This document shows positions 23,577-35,100 of a DNA stretch of 64,000 nt, piece after piece; position 1 is the stretch's first letter, and each line of letters opens with the position of its first letter. Below the pieces are notes generated by a model. It ran no database searches, had not been told where the DNA came from, and saw nothing but the letters and a program-made list of their open reading frames with translations. The position numbers were made by a program, and so were the translations under genes. The DNA is from Nereocystis luetkeana (taxonomy: Eukaryota > Sar > Phaeophyceae > Laminariales > Laminariaceae): NCBI GenBank assembly GCA_031213475.1, contig JARUPZ010000036.1, positions 124,001 through 188,000 of the forward strand, in the 5' to 3' direction.

Positions 23577-26330
23577 TCGCCAGGGTCATTTCCACTCTCA
23601 ACCAGTGTATCCAGCCCCGTAATACGTCTGGTATGGTTGAGTTTTTCACTACGGCTACTATTGATGCGGTCGAAAAAGAGGTCCCACCCCCTCCATGTCG
23701 CCACCGCAGACATGGATGGTGTGAGTCTGCCGAAATTTTGGCCGCATTCATATCAGCATGGACAGCGAGGGGGGATGCACGACAATTGTTGCGTGCCCAC
23801 CCACGGGATAGGACCGTGTGGAAGCCACTGAGATCTGCGTGTGCGAACCTGCAGAAGGTGACTGCCGCAGAACTGCATGTGTACTTCGAAGCGTACCTTG
23901 CCTAAACCGAACGACTCCTAGCGAACAACCACCAGAGAGGCTTTTGCAAACACCTTAAGAGTACAGTAGGATTGGAAGGGACTAAAGCTAGGAGCGAACA
24001 GTTCATTAGGGACGAGGATGGCACGCTCTTACAGGATAAGGTGCGAAATCGTGATCGTTGGGCGGGGTTTTGCCACAAACTCTTGAACACGAAATCGCTG
24101 AAACTCGATCCCACGATCATCGACGTCTTGCCACCGCGACCGCTTAAACTGTCACTTGAAGATGAACCATCCATGGACGAGATGACAGAAGCACATAAGG
24201 GGATGTCAAATTGGAAAGCTGTCGGGCCATGGTCCCCCGGCCGAACCCCTGAAAATCGACCACCCCGCATTCGCCCAGTGCTTCCACAACATCCTTGTCA
24301 ATGTTTGGGTAACAGGAGAAGTCCCCCAGCAATGGAAAGATTCATTAGGGACGAGGATGGCACGCTCTTACAGGATAAGGTGCGAAATCGTGATCGTTGG
24401 GCGGGGTTTTGCCACAAACTCTTGAACACGAAATCGCTGAAACTCGATCCCACGATCATCGACGTCTTGCCACCGCGACCGCTTAAACTGTCACTTGAAG
24501 ATGAACCATCCATGGACGAGATGACAGAAGCACATAAGGGGATGTCAAATTGGAAAGCTGTCGGGCCATGGTCCCCCGGCCGAACCCCTGAAAATCGACC
24601 ACCCCGCATTCGCCCAGTGCTTCCACAACATCCTTGTCAATGTTTGGGTAACAGGAGAAGTCCCCCAGCAATGGAAAGATGCGATCATCAAGGTCCTTCA
24701 CAAAAAGAAGTATCGAACTGACTGCAACAACTACAGAGGGGTTTCGCTTGTTGCCCACGCAGGCAAAGTTTTGGTTGAAAATCGTCGCGCCCCTCAGCAA
24801 CTACTGCGAGACCGAGGAATTAGTCCCGGAGGAACAGTGCGGCTTCCGCCCCGCACGATCAGCGATTGATATCGTGCTCTTCGCGCGCCGGTTGCAAGAG
24901 CTCGAACGACAGAGGAAATCTCCCTGTACGTGTGTTTCATCGATCTGAAGAAAGCGTACGACTCTGTCGACCGAGAGCTGTATGGTCGGTACTCACACGC
25001 TATGGCGTACCAACCGAGATGCTGATAAATTTCCGTAGTTTCCACGATGGCATGCGGGTTCGCGTGCGTACTGATGACGGCGAGCACTCGGAATGGTTTG
25101 ATGTCACGCAGGGGCTACGGCAAGGCTGTTTGCTATCACCGTTGCTGTTCAATGTATTCTTCGCTGCTGCGTTACACGTCGTACTAGTACGCTTCAGCCA
25201 AGACGAAGCCATTGTGTAAGAGATTTGGTCCAACTCAGTGATGCTGGAATAGTTCGAACGGAGGAGCCGGAGCCGTTGGAATGCGCGTGCGAATTACACT
25301 ATGGGGCATATCGTACGCCGATGACGCAGGAATTGTCTCGAAGTCGGCTGAAGGGCTCGCGAAAATTATTACAGTCATCGTGACTGTCTTCGAAGCAGCA
25401 GGCCTCACGGTGTCGGAAAAAAGGATAGAGGCAATGCTTCTACAAACATCAGACCAGACAACCCTCGTCATCGAAGCAGCAGGCCAGAGGTATAAGCAGA
25501 CGGCCAAGTTCTTATACCTAGGCGGCATTATCCACGAGGGCGCTGACCTCTCGCTCAAAATCGACCGACGGATCCGTCTCAATGCAAGCATGCCGCAAAC
25601 GGTTCGGCCCGGAGTCGTATGATAGGACGACCGCCCCCCTTAGCCTAAAAGTCCGAATGCTGAAGGCCGAGGGGATTGAGATCCTGCTGTACGGGAGTGT
25701 GACGTGGACCCTCAGAGCGGAACACTTTGCCGAGCTTCGAACGGCTCATCACCAAGTCCTGTTGCGAGTCATTGGCTTCCAGCGCCGACTTCATACTGAC
25801 CATGCCACCCTCTCGTACGCGAAGGCCCTCAAAATGACACGTTGCCAGAACATCGAAAGGACCATTCCTAAACAGCGGCTCTTCTTTGCGGGGGGCGTGG
25901 CACGGCAAAGCAAGGAGCGATTACCCAGTCGGGTAATGTTCGGGACGATGGCTGGTGGGGAGAACCCGAGACCAGGCGGACAGTTTAAGACTGGGCATAG
26001 ATGCATACCTGGTAGTCGAAGACCTTAGGGAGTTCCGAGCCACCCAAGGGTCAACGGAACTTGCCCCCTTGGTGTTTGGAGTTGAAACCGCGCTGTGGTC
26101 CACTGCAGCAAAAAGGAGGGGAAGTGGTGTCGGGGGATCCTTGAAGCAGCCGACCGGTTCATGGCGAGGTGGCACGAGGCTGAGGCTGAGATGAGTAGGC
26201 AGCGTCGCGCACCCGCCGTGGGTGGTGTCCAAGGGAATGGGTGGGGGGCGAGGCAACAGGAGGAGGGGCAGAAAACCCGGTCAAGGGAATGCAGAGAGGG
26301 GGGGGAACAGGAGGGGTAGAAGGGAAACGG
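23577..26330 (+). pseudogene. LINE reverse transcriptase and C-terminal region, frameshifted
   Basis: Reverse-transcriptase blocks appear in order but in shifting frames: [18 protein letters not shown] (about 24.69 kb), [14 protein letters not shown] (24.83 kb), VCFIDLKKAYDSVDREL (24.93 kb), QGLRQGCLLSPLLFNVFF (25.11 kb) and the catalytic YADD (25.31 kb). The C-terminal 'LLYGSVTWTL' region follows at 25.68 kb. At least three frameshifts or stops separate the blocks, so no full protein can be made. A perfect 339-bp tandem duplication lies upstream of the fingers region. Confidence 0.85.
24002..24679 (+). repeat. Perfect 339-bp tandem duplication inside the LINE
   Basis: Units 24002-24340 and 24341-24679 look identical by eye. 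The period is 113 codons, so the local frame is kept. The near-absence of differences in an otherwise decayed element implies a very recent duplication, or an assembly join. Confidence 0.92.
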
Positions 26331-26794
26331 CGGTAGACGAAACTAGGAAGGAGATGGCAGACAGGGTAGGAAGGCACCAGGCCGACTAGGAAGTAGAACA
26401 TGACTATACTGCTCGTGCCACCCACTGCTGCAGCTGCTTTGAACGTGGTCTTCCTTTGTCTTCTCTTCTTCTTTTTTTGTCTTTCTTGCGCTCATTCTCA
26501 GTGGTCTTCACTTTATTTATGTTTCTTCCTTTTTTCGATTGATAAGCCGTAATGGAGGAGTCGTGTGGCGTGGGTGGATGACGAGCCTGCTTCGCTTCTT
26601 TCGTATTGTCTGACACCAAGGGGCTGGGCACAGTTGACGAACGCAGGGCGGAGACGGCAGTCTGGGTAGCAAGGTACCAGGCGGACTAGCAGGGAGAACC
26701 TGGCTATGCTACTCATACCGCAAACTGCTGCCGCTGCCTGGAGGGTGCTTTGTGCTTTGGTTTGTCTATGTAGTCCACTGCTGTGCTTACGTGG

Positions 26795-26935
26795 CAACGT
26801 ATTAAATAGTACCAGGTATCTCTGTGGCGTAGCTTTGTGACCACAGAACGTGTATCTCTTCTATTAATAGGATTGAAGAATCGGCCCGGACACTGTTTGC
26901 GCTGGGTGTCGACGGGTAGAAAGAACACACACACA
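26795..26935 (+). repeat. Dispersed repeat R1, solo copy after LINE tail
   Basis: It carries ACCAGGTATCTCTGTGGCG, TTTGTGACCACAGAAC and GGGTGTCGACGGGTAGAAAG. It directly follows the 3' tail of the forward LINE. Confidence 0.68.
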
Positions 26936-27497
26936 GCAACGTTCGGGCCGTCTCCCTAGGACATGCTGCAGGTGGTGGTATCGTCAGGCCCACCCTCCTA
27001 CTGATGAGGGGACGGACAAGCAGGGGAAGCTCTGCTGTAGATGTCATACAGCAATAGTAGTCGTGGTGGCACCTGCTACGAGAAGCTCTGTTGGACACTT
27101 GTGAGTTTGTAGATTTTCGTCTTCACATTATTATGGTGAACTTCGAGTTTTATTTTATTTTGTTTTTTTTGCTCATCCCATATATTTTCTCCGCACATCT
27201 TCTTCTCTCTCTCCTTCCAACTCGTAACTCAGATCCGGGGTCACATAGCAGGCTCTTCTACCCCCTCCCCGCTACGGTACGTGCCTTCATTTTTATCGCG
27301 AGAAGATTTCAGCCTTTTCTTCTCTCGTCGACTCGCATCGAATTGTGCCTACCCACGCTGCAAGGCGCTCTCAACAATTGAATCCTTTTGAGTTGGGGAA
27401 CCAGGAAACACACAACAAAATCGAGTGTGTGTACGAAGGGTTCAAGGGTTAGACCGACAAGCCGAACGGACAGCGACAATGACCCTAGCCTCGTATG

Positions 27498-27582
27498 CCC
27501 TACTGCTGCTGCTGCTGCTGCTGCTGCCGCTGCTGCAGGTATTGTTGCTGCCGCTGCTGATGTTGTTGCTGCCGCCGCCAAA
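27498..27582 (+). repeat. CTG triplet tract
   Basis: An uninterrupted CTG run (27503-27526) followed by mixed CTG/CCG/TTG triplets. It gives poly-Leu, poly-Ala or poly-Cys in different frames, with no supporting gene structure. Confidence 0.9.
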
Positions 27583-29024
27583 ACATTTTGAACCCAAACG
27601 TTACGGACACGACCGCGTACGTAGATGTCATTCGTGTTACAGTAGTTCAGCACAACAATCCGTTTTCGCCCAGCATATTGCATCGCGATTTTTTTGACTG
27701 TAGGTACTGAGGTCGCGCCCCGTTAACACCAATTGATTGATAACGAAGGAGAAAGAAAATAAACGCGAAGGTAATAAAATGATAACATGGGATCACCGCG
27801 GGGGGGGGGTAAGCGAAATACCAGGTATTAGGGATCCAAAAAATCGTTTGTTCTGTTGTTCACTCTGTGCACGACACCTGGAGCGGCTACAGGTACTGCA
27901 GGCTGCGGGAGCTGTTCGAAGAGCGTATGAGCTTCCTCTCCGGGAGTTCCTATCCTTCTTGCGGGTCTTCCGATGTGTCTCTGGCCCGCAGCAGCGTTGA
28001 TTTTTTGTCATCGTCCCGAGTCGGTTGGGCACTCTGCCTATGCCGCCACCTTGCCAAACAAATTTTGACCTCGACCTGAGTCAACCGCCAAAATCGAATC
28101 TTCACAAGATCCGAGGGTGCAGCTCGCCAGGTTCCTCGCGCATTTCATGGTCGTGCCCAATGTGCTCACTGTCATAGCTACCATGGTGCCTCGGCGAGCG
28201 CGTTCGGCCTCGAGTCTGAGGAATAGTCCTGGGCGTGCATGTCAAGATCAGAAGGGTGCAGTGTGGCACAGATGTAGCGGGCGATGTGTTCTAAGCCCCA
28301 GGGATATAGTTGTCATTTTTCCCGTTCCAGGTTCGCCTCCATGCATACCTTGAACTCCGTCGTAAGAAAAAAGAAAAAACTGCGACCGCAACACCTCAAC
28401 TGTTTCAAAGCTGTGTCTATCACCCCGCCAGGCGACTGCTGGTGACTCGCGTGGAATCCTCCGAGGAAGTTGGCGGAACTTCAAGAAATACCTGAGGTAT
28501 GGGTGGTGTTATCTGGTGCCGTTCCATCCGCTGGATTCTGGATGTGTCCGTGGTACGCTCGAGTCAAAGAGGCATCTGACTCGTCATTGTTTTCAGTCGC
28601 GAAAGCCTCTGCCTTTCCTCGGTGCAGAGACAGACCAGCTCCCAGTCAGTAGGCAAAGATAACATGAACTGCCAATTGAGCACCTTGTTCAAGCTCTAAA
28701 ATGCTTGTCGTGTGTGGCCGCCTTGCGGCTTGCCCGTTTTTTTGTTACCGCTGTAGGCCGGGAGCGATATGACCAGTTGTACTGCTGGAGTTGTACCGTC
28801 AATGTTTTTGATACCTGTTACCATACAGCAGTACACACACACGGTTGAGTACTCTAATAGCGCTAGGGTGGGTACGACAGGTGTCCGGTCGTCTGGTCCA
28901 AGTATCCAGTCCAGGGTACGTCGTACCTTGTACGCACAGCAGTACCAGGATGCCTGGTGTGCACTATTCATAGTATCAGCGTGCCTGGTGTGCACTATTC
29001 ATAGTATCGGCGTGCTTGATACAC

Positions 29025-29040
29025 TATTAATATTAATAGC
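29025..29040. repeat. 16-bp AT palindrome CTATTAATATTAATAG
   Basis: A perfect palindrome. It recurs with one change at 29100-29115 and exactly at 58729-58744, and half of it (CTATTAATA) appears at several other sites near CTG/CAG steps. Confidence 0.85.
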
Positions 29041-29128
29041 ATCAGCGTGCCTGGAGAGTACCAGGCCGCGTGGTTCAGGAGCACCAGGGACAGACACTAC
29101 TATTAATATTAATACTGCTGCAGCGGGC

Positions 29129-29804
29129 GTCCCCGGTGGCTTGGTAGTGGTCCGCGTGCCTACCAAGATCAATTTCGTGGGTTCAAGTCCCACCGAGTGC
29201 ATGCTCGTAAGGGCTTTTTCTTGCATGAAAGAAATTGATTAGCGGAAAGCGCGGGAGCGTGAGTTAGCTACATTCGATGAAAATCGACGAGCAGTGGGAA
29301 TGCTGAACTCTACGTATTTTATTTTATTTTATTTTCTAATCATCACTTTTACTCTTCACCCCAACTGGTAGGAGGTTTTACCGTCGGCGATCTTCTGGAC
29401 AAGCCGTGGTCACAGGTGTCGTCCCTTCTCCCCCCCGGTTCGTGCCTTTATTTTGTTTGTCGCGCATTGGGTTCAGCGTTCCCACTGCTCGTCGATTTTC
29501 ATCGAGAGGTAGCTAACTCACGCTCTCGCGCCTTCCGCTTATCAATTTTTTATGCAAGAAAAAGCCCCTACGAGCATGCACTCGGTGAGACTCGAACCCA
29601 TTAAACTGATCTTGATAGGCACGCGGACCACCTACCAAACCACCGGGGACGCCGGCTATGCGCGACAAAAAATAAAGGCACGTACCGGGGGGAAGAAGGG
29701 TAGACACCTTTGACCACGGCTTGTCCAGAAGGCCGTCGTCGAGGGTATAATCTCCTACGAGTTAAGCTGGAAAGTGAAAGTGATGCTAAAAAAAAAAAAA
29801 AAAA
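29129..29804 (+). mobile_element. tRNA-derived SINE split by another SINE
   Basis: The forward copy covers 29129-29312 (head and first body half) and resumes at 29656-29804 (second half plus poly-A tail). At the break, the left half ends GAACTCTA and the right begins CTATGCGCG, which in the intact copy at 17.4 kb are adjacent. Confidence 0.83.
29313..29655 (-). mobile_element. Full-length SINE inserted in reverse into the SINE above
   Basis: Reverse complement of the whole element: box B at 29590-29600, box A at 29632-29645, tail at the left end as TATTTTATTTTATTTTATTT. The tail is (AAAAT)n on its own strand, unlike the plain A tail of the host copy. The target duplication is at most CTA. 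Confidence 0.83.
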
Positions 29805-29838
29805 GTAGCAGGGTGGCTGGTGCAGAACCATGTAGGGT

Positions 29839-29936
29839 GCCAACCCTTCTAGAAATGCAGTCCCGTTTTGGGGATAAACTACTTAGAATTTGAGTGGATT
29901 GTCCCCAAAACGGGACTGCGGTTCTAAAAGGGGTAA
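29839..29936. repeat. 95-bp foldback element, copy 2
   Basis: Same family as 1135-1232. Arms contain GCAGTCCCGTTTTGGGGA and TCCCCAAAACGGGACTGC with spacer ACTACTTAGAATTTGAGTGG. The arms pair better than in copy 1. It lies directly after the nested SINE cluster. Confidence 0.7.
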
Positions 29937-30156
29937 CCTGGTACCTTCGTCCCTACTTGGTACCTGTTACCTGATACCGGTCGTTGATACCTAGTAGCTG
30001 ATACACAGCACGAGTAAGTAGAGTCGCAGGAGGTGCGCAGGAGCATAACATGCAAGTATTCGGCACACTGGAGTGCGAACCCTTAGCAATACGTGTACAT
30101 ACCTATTATCGAGCATGAGACAAGCATACAGTAGTACTATATTACTGTAATACTTT

Positions 30157-31505
30157 AGGTATACCTACGAGTTTTGACCCATTCATAGGTACACTAAATT
30201 TTGTACTCGGGAAAAGGCTGCCTAGCCCTCCCTCTAATTGGCCAGCCCCTGACCGTACCCGTCGGCTCAAAGGTTCCCGGTGCACCTCTTTTTATGTCCT
30301 CAAGTTGGGCTTCACCTAGTTTTGGTTCCGATCGCACCTGTAAAGGGCTCAATTGAAACTTTTACTGGCAAAAATGAAATGCGGCCGCTGGGCCGCTGGA
30401 CCAGGTGGCCCGAGTGGTCAACAAAAAAACACGACCATTTGCGAAATCACGTTCTTCTGCGGAGGGCATGTGTATTGTTACAATTGTTTCAGAGTACCAC
30501 ACACTCATTGAGTGCCACTAAGGGTCGTCTTCAATGACAAGATAAAATAGCAAGTTTTTTGCTATTTTGGCAACAAAAATTCGATAAGTCTTGCCAAAAA
30601 AACGCCAAAACCTTCTATCGGCAAACACATCAAAATAACAGAAAACTTGATATTCCCAGTGACACGAAGTCTATATTGGCAAAGAAACGCTCTCAGATTT
30701 TACTTTAATCAAACCCCGTACGGCAGACAGCCGATATCGGCGACATCCTCTGTCGAGGAATTGGTGGCCTGGAGAGGAGTGCAAGCACATCTGCTACAGT
30801 AGACCCCAAAGGTCGACAGGTCTTCCGGCCCGAGTATAGGCACGTGCCGGTTGTCTCGGGGAAGTTGGGACGGCGGTTTTGTTGGGGTTGACTTGAGCAC
30901 CACCAAAACGGCACCTGTGCCACACACCACACCCACACGGGGTGCGTCACCTCGTCGTGTACTCCAACAATCACCGGTGCTGTCAGCACCACGGAGGTTC
31001 GTGCCAGTCTAGCTCCGACGTGCAGTTTGTACGACCTTGCGTAGGCGTTACAGGGCTGGAATAGCGGGGAATAGCAACTGAAATACGCGTAGCAAATTTC
31101 ACTTCCCATGAAATTGCTAACGAACAGCTAGGGATTTTACTCAATATGTTTGGCAAGTGTTTTGCTATTTTGACAAGTCGAAAGTTGCTGAATTTGCTAT
31201 TTTTTGCCAACAATGCGTCATCAGAAACGACCCTAAGAAGCTTGGTTTTTGGCTAAGAACTTTCTTCCTTGCGAAAGAGCCCCTCTTTTGTAGGTAGAGC
31301 TTGCACCAAAAGTAACAACCGAAGCCAAAAATAAATTAGAAGCCCAACTTGAGTAGCCACAAGTGCGTGTGCCTGGAACCTTTGATCCAGCAACAGGTAC
31401 GATGGGGCACTGGCCAATCAGAGGGAGGGCCAGGAAGCCTTTTCCCTAGTGCAATATTTGGTGTACCTTTAAATGGCTCAGACAGCGTACTATTTGAGGT
31501 ATACC
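30157..31505. mobile_element. TIR element with ~190-bp inverted ends, host of a nested MITE
   Basis: The left arm (about 30157-30350) and right arm (about 31240-31505) are reverse complements with moderate divergence; shared pieces are GGGAAAAGGCTxCCT, CCCTCCCTCTxATTGGCCAG and CTCAAGTTGGGCTTC. The interior carries the 712-bp element listed next and no recognisable transposase. Confidence 0.68.
30522..31233. mobile_element. 712-bp Harbinger-like element flanked by TAA
   Basis: Starts GGGTCGTCTTCAATGAC and ends with the inverted GTCATCAGAAACGACCC; it is flanked by TAA on both sides (30519-30521, 31234-31236). Subterminal TTTGCTATTTTGxCAA motifs are present at both ends in opposite orientation. 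The 3-bp T(A/T)A duplication is typical of PIF/Harbinger elements. No transposase is visible, so it is non-autonomous. Confidence 0.68.
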
Positions 31506-32050
31506 TATTTTTGCCTTTTTCCCTATCATAGACCTGGTACATGGTTGTGCGGTGTGTCAGATGTACGATGCGGTATGTCCCGGTGAAGCTTGGTGAGTAG
31601 TACACCAGTACCATGTACGTAACAGATACACATGAAGCAAAAAAAACGTGTGTTGGCCGCGCTGTGGTTTTTTACCGGCTTGTATTTAGATCAACATCAA
31701 ACCGTGGCGATGCTGCAAGAAACAGCTACGGAGCAACGGTGATGAGCATTATGATTATGGAACTTAAGGCGCGGCAGAGGGGGTTCCAGCGTTCCAGCGG
31801 GCGTGTTGGTGGTGTCTCTAGACGACCCAAATCTGCGCCGCGTACGTGTACCTTTATTTTAAGACCTGGTACGTATGAGTATATCACCTCATGCGTTAGC
31901 ATACGGCTGTCCAGCTCTTCGTTCAGCACAGCTCTTGCTTTCAGGACGAACCAAACCCGCGCCCTCCCATATGATGCCGTCCCTGCTACAGCGGATTATT
32001 AGTACCAGATACCGCGCAAGCGTATCAGCATCAAACCGCTGGACTCAGCG
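31506..32050 (+). promoter_or_regulatory. Upstream region of the ABCA gene
   Basis: This 545-bp interval between the nested TIR elements and exon 1 must hold the promoter if exon 1 is the first exon. No TATA box or other core element could be named with confidence, and a non-coding first exon further upstream cannot be excluded. Confidence 0.3.
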
Positions 32051-32182
32051 ATGCCCCGTTCGCGAAGGGATGGTGGAAGACCGGCGGATTCCGGCGCGTG
32101 GCTCGCAACGCGGCAAATGGGGGCCATGCTTCGAAAGAACGCGTTGCTGAAGAGGGCAGATTGGCGGCAGACAACGGCGGAG
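32051..32182 (+). CDS. ABCA exon 1: N-terminal cytosolic segment
   Basis: The frame opens after a stop at 32000-32002. The first ATG is 32051 and a second in-frame ATG at 32117 is possible. Residues include [18 protein letters not shown], the usual ABCA N-terminal 'LLxKNxxLKRR' type segment before helix 1. The exon ends at phase 0 with donor GAG|GTGGGC. I favour the upstream ATG because the conserved segment already starts before the second ATG. Confidence 0.75.
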
Positions 32183-35100
32183 GTGGGCGCTCTCGCCCTC
32201 GCTTTTTGCGGTCCTCTAGAATTTTCGTGTGTTCGGTTGGTGGTATGTACATGTACAGACTACGTGAACGGCGTGCTTGTAGAGATTACGTTGTTGAAAA
32301 GGGACGGTGTGCGATTGATAACCTGACTGACGGGCTGCCGATCCATGTGTCCTTTTGGGAGTGGGTTTATGCCAAAGATATGTCGTTCTGAGATTGTCTG
32401 TCAATCACCTTGCAGCAGCGGTACATTGACGCATGACAGAAGAGTCGCCCGTTGCTACTGTCTTTTCATCGTCGGTCTGCGCTGACTATGCTCGCACCGT
32501 AAGTGCGATCACCGACACCGGGCGACTTTTAACAGGAGGCATGCTCCGTTTTTTGCGGCTCTAATCGCCGGTGGGCAGGTTGCGATCCCGGCGCTGTTTA
32601 TGCTCCTTCTCGTGTGGATCAAGTCACTGACTACGGTCTACGATAGCCCCGCTGCTGGGTACTCGTGCGGCCAAACGATCCCGTGGCAATACGAAGATCG
32701 CCTCAATCCTACGACCTTTGTGGAGACACCGTTATTTCAGTGTCTGCAGAAGCCGCTGAACTGCAGCGCCAACAACTACTACCGGGACGAGGGAGGGATA
32801 TTCGAACAGATGGGGCTTGAAGGGGTGAGTGCAGAAAAAGGTCGGTGTTATCGCCTACCAGTATCTGTTGCCGGTACATTGCTTTGTGCAGAATGAGAAA
32901 GTGCCAGCGCTGCTGGAGGGGGGGGCGGGCGGGAAGGTTTGTAGGCAAATCACTTGAGGATTGGGTTCAGAGGGTCAGGTTTAGTGCGTGATGAGCAGGT
33001 CTCAAGTGAATGCTTGTGTTCAATGTTTGTGGTGTCCACGTTGCGGGAAGGCCTCGCACCACCCTCCCTAACCTATGCTGAAACAAGCTGCCAATCGCGG
33101 TCCAGCCAATGCAAGTGGCCACACCACATTGAACCACACACCAACTCATGCCAACTCATAACACGGTCATCTTTCTGGCCGACGACGTGCTGTTCGCCTT
33201 CGCCATCGCCCGACGCAGCTTTTCCCTACCGTCGGGTATATGGAGAGTGGGGAGGGATACCCGTGGTACGGCCTGACAGTCGGAGACAATTCCAGAATTT
33301 ACACAGATTTCGGGTATTTGACAGGTGAGCCGGGAAACCTAAAGTGAAACAATCTATCATCGGTGGGATGACGAGTTCCGCGCATGGGTAGGATCTAAAA
33401 GCGACACGCATGTCGGGCTAATCACGGCTTGGGAAGGGGCTACCTCCCATTAGGGAGGTAAAGGCGTCTGTACTGACAGTTCAAGACGTTGGGTATCGAC
33501 GTTTGGGCTGAAACCGTCGGGTTTTGCTGCTGAGGTTAGGTTCCCCGGTGTCTAATGTTACTTCTTGTACCGACTAGGGAGCAACATAACGCCACATTGG
33601 GTTGAACTTTCGATCGATCGAACGCTTATTATTTTTATGTTGCTCGGTAGTGATGAATGGGAATGACATATTGTCAATATTTTCCCTTTGTGGGGTTAGA
33701 TCGAGCGATTGCTTGCCCCACCTCGCCCTGGTTCGTGGAGGTACCCCTGCAGCCGTTCGCAGCCTTTTGCGTGGGCGCCAGATATCGGCACCTTCGTTGA
33801 GGTACACGCGCTTCTAAGTATCTTGAACGTTGATGGGCGCATGATTTCTATTGCCATCCCCACCCTCTCGGGTCCGTGCCCCCCTTACAGGCGTATCCGC
33901 GGACAACCCTTCCCTGGACCTTCGGTCTCTGGCTCATCGGCTCCTGGACAAAGGTCAGAGGGCGGTTATAGCCATTGCTCCGGCCGTCGAAGACACGCCC
34001 TCAAGCAAGCCTTCCTCGGCAGAAAAATCCCGAGAACGTTCCTCGCCGGGTGTCCCGAAAATTAGAGCCGTTGACGACACGGTGGAGATGGGAGGGGGGC
34101 GCGAGATTGGTGGTGCTGACGATGGGATTTCAGGCGGGGAGGAGGGCAGCTCCGGGCCCGAAAAATTGGCAGCGGAAGCTTTTGGGTCATGGTTGGTTGA
34201 TGAACTTGGCGGACCAAGGAGGTGAGTCTAAAAGGGCCAACTCGTGGCGGGGTGTTACCACGTGCTACGTACGTGTAGCCAAGTAGTTGCTGAAATGGAT
34301 GTATCACTTCGTAAAACAGACCTCTTCTCTTGTAGACCAGTTTCCTTCTAGGTGTGGTAAATCACTCTGTCTGTCTCGCGTGCCCCCTACGAATAGAAAT
34401 CGTCAAGCAGGAGATCCGGCGAATGGGGGCAAACCCACTGTAGAGAGTGCCTCGCTGCCATCGTGGTTAAGCAGGGCCTGGTTGCCGTCCACGACTGTGC
34501 AAACGTGCGAGTTTCTCCGCGGCGTACTCCTCACGACGACATGTCTCTGCTCGCCGTGGAGAAGCTAGTCTATTCATAGTACAAGCTAGTCTATTTATAC
34601 TACACGCTAGTCTATTCATAGTACAAGCTAGTCTAATCATAGTACAAGCTAGTCTATTCATAGTACAAGCTAGTCTATTCATAGTACAAGCTAGTCTATT
34701 CATAGCACAAGCTAGTCTATTCATAGTGCAAGCTAGTCTATTCATAGTACACGTGTTTAGCGGTGATCTTGAGGTGCAAGCTCCAGAAGAGTACGTTTAG
34801 CACCATTCGGTGTGCGAAGTTCGCTGAGTAGCTCACAGAAGATGTATTCGATTGTGACACCATCACTACACCCCGTCAGCACGTGGTCTTACTTGCGCCT
34901 CGATCGGGTACGCACGCGCCCGTTCAGCTCCTTGGCTGGTGCGGTCCGCGTCTTCCCGTCAGAACAGGCTGTGATCGACTACGTACGGGGTGAGGACTAT
35001 GACTCGACAGCGGATGACTCGCAAACTGCTGCCGCAGCCAAGAGTTTCTTGTCGGTGGACGGAGAGCTGTTTGAGAGGGATAGTCGTCAGGACGAAGGGG

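Larger units (their letters stand above)
22190..26770 (+). mobile_element. RTE-like non-LTR retrotransposon, nearly full length but inactive
   Basis: It is bounded on the left by a copy of dispersed repeat R2 and on the right by a 3' region containing two copies of an ~88-bp motif (26334-26421 and 26636-26722). It has an endonuclease then RT, as in active LINEs, but with frameshifts. The same RT and 3' region recur reversed at 5.85-8.61 kb. Boundaries are approximate, because no target duplication was found. Confidence 0.75.
26940..29128. other. No gene recognised apart from the triplet tract
   Basis: It contains the CTG tract at 27.5 kb and a CCAGG-rich section with direct repeats GTGCCTGGTGTGCACTATTC (28.95-29.05 kb). 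No exon-like pattern with splice sites could be joined. Confidence 0.4.

Noticed and set aside
27309..27683. Poly-Ala/poly-Leu protein
   Set aside because: The composition follows entirely from the CTG tract; no start or splice structure is visible.
32433..32498. Alternative first exon starting at ATG 32433 with donor GTAAGT
   Set aside because: Phase would fit exon 2, but it lacks the conserved RKNALLKR segment that the 32051-32182 exon provides. It could still be a minor alternative start.
34467..34745. Minus-strand open frame with a perfect repeated MNRLACT peptide
   Set aside because: It is only the translation of the 21-bp intronic minisatellite; the unit length is a multiple of three, so any frame without a stop stays open.
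34562..34750. CRISPR-like array
   Set aside because: Units follow each other without spacers and the locus lies in a eukaryotic intron.
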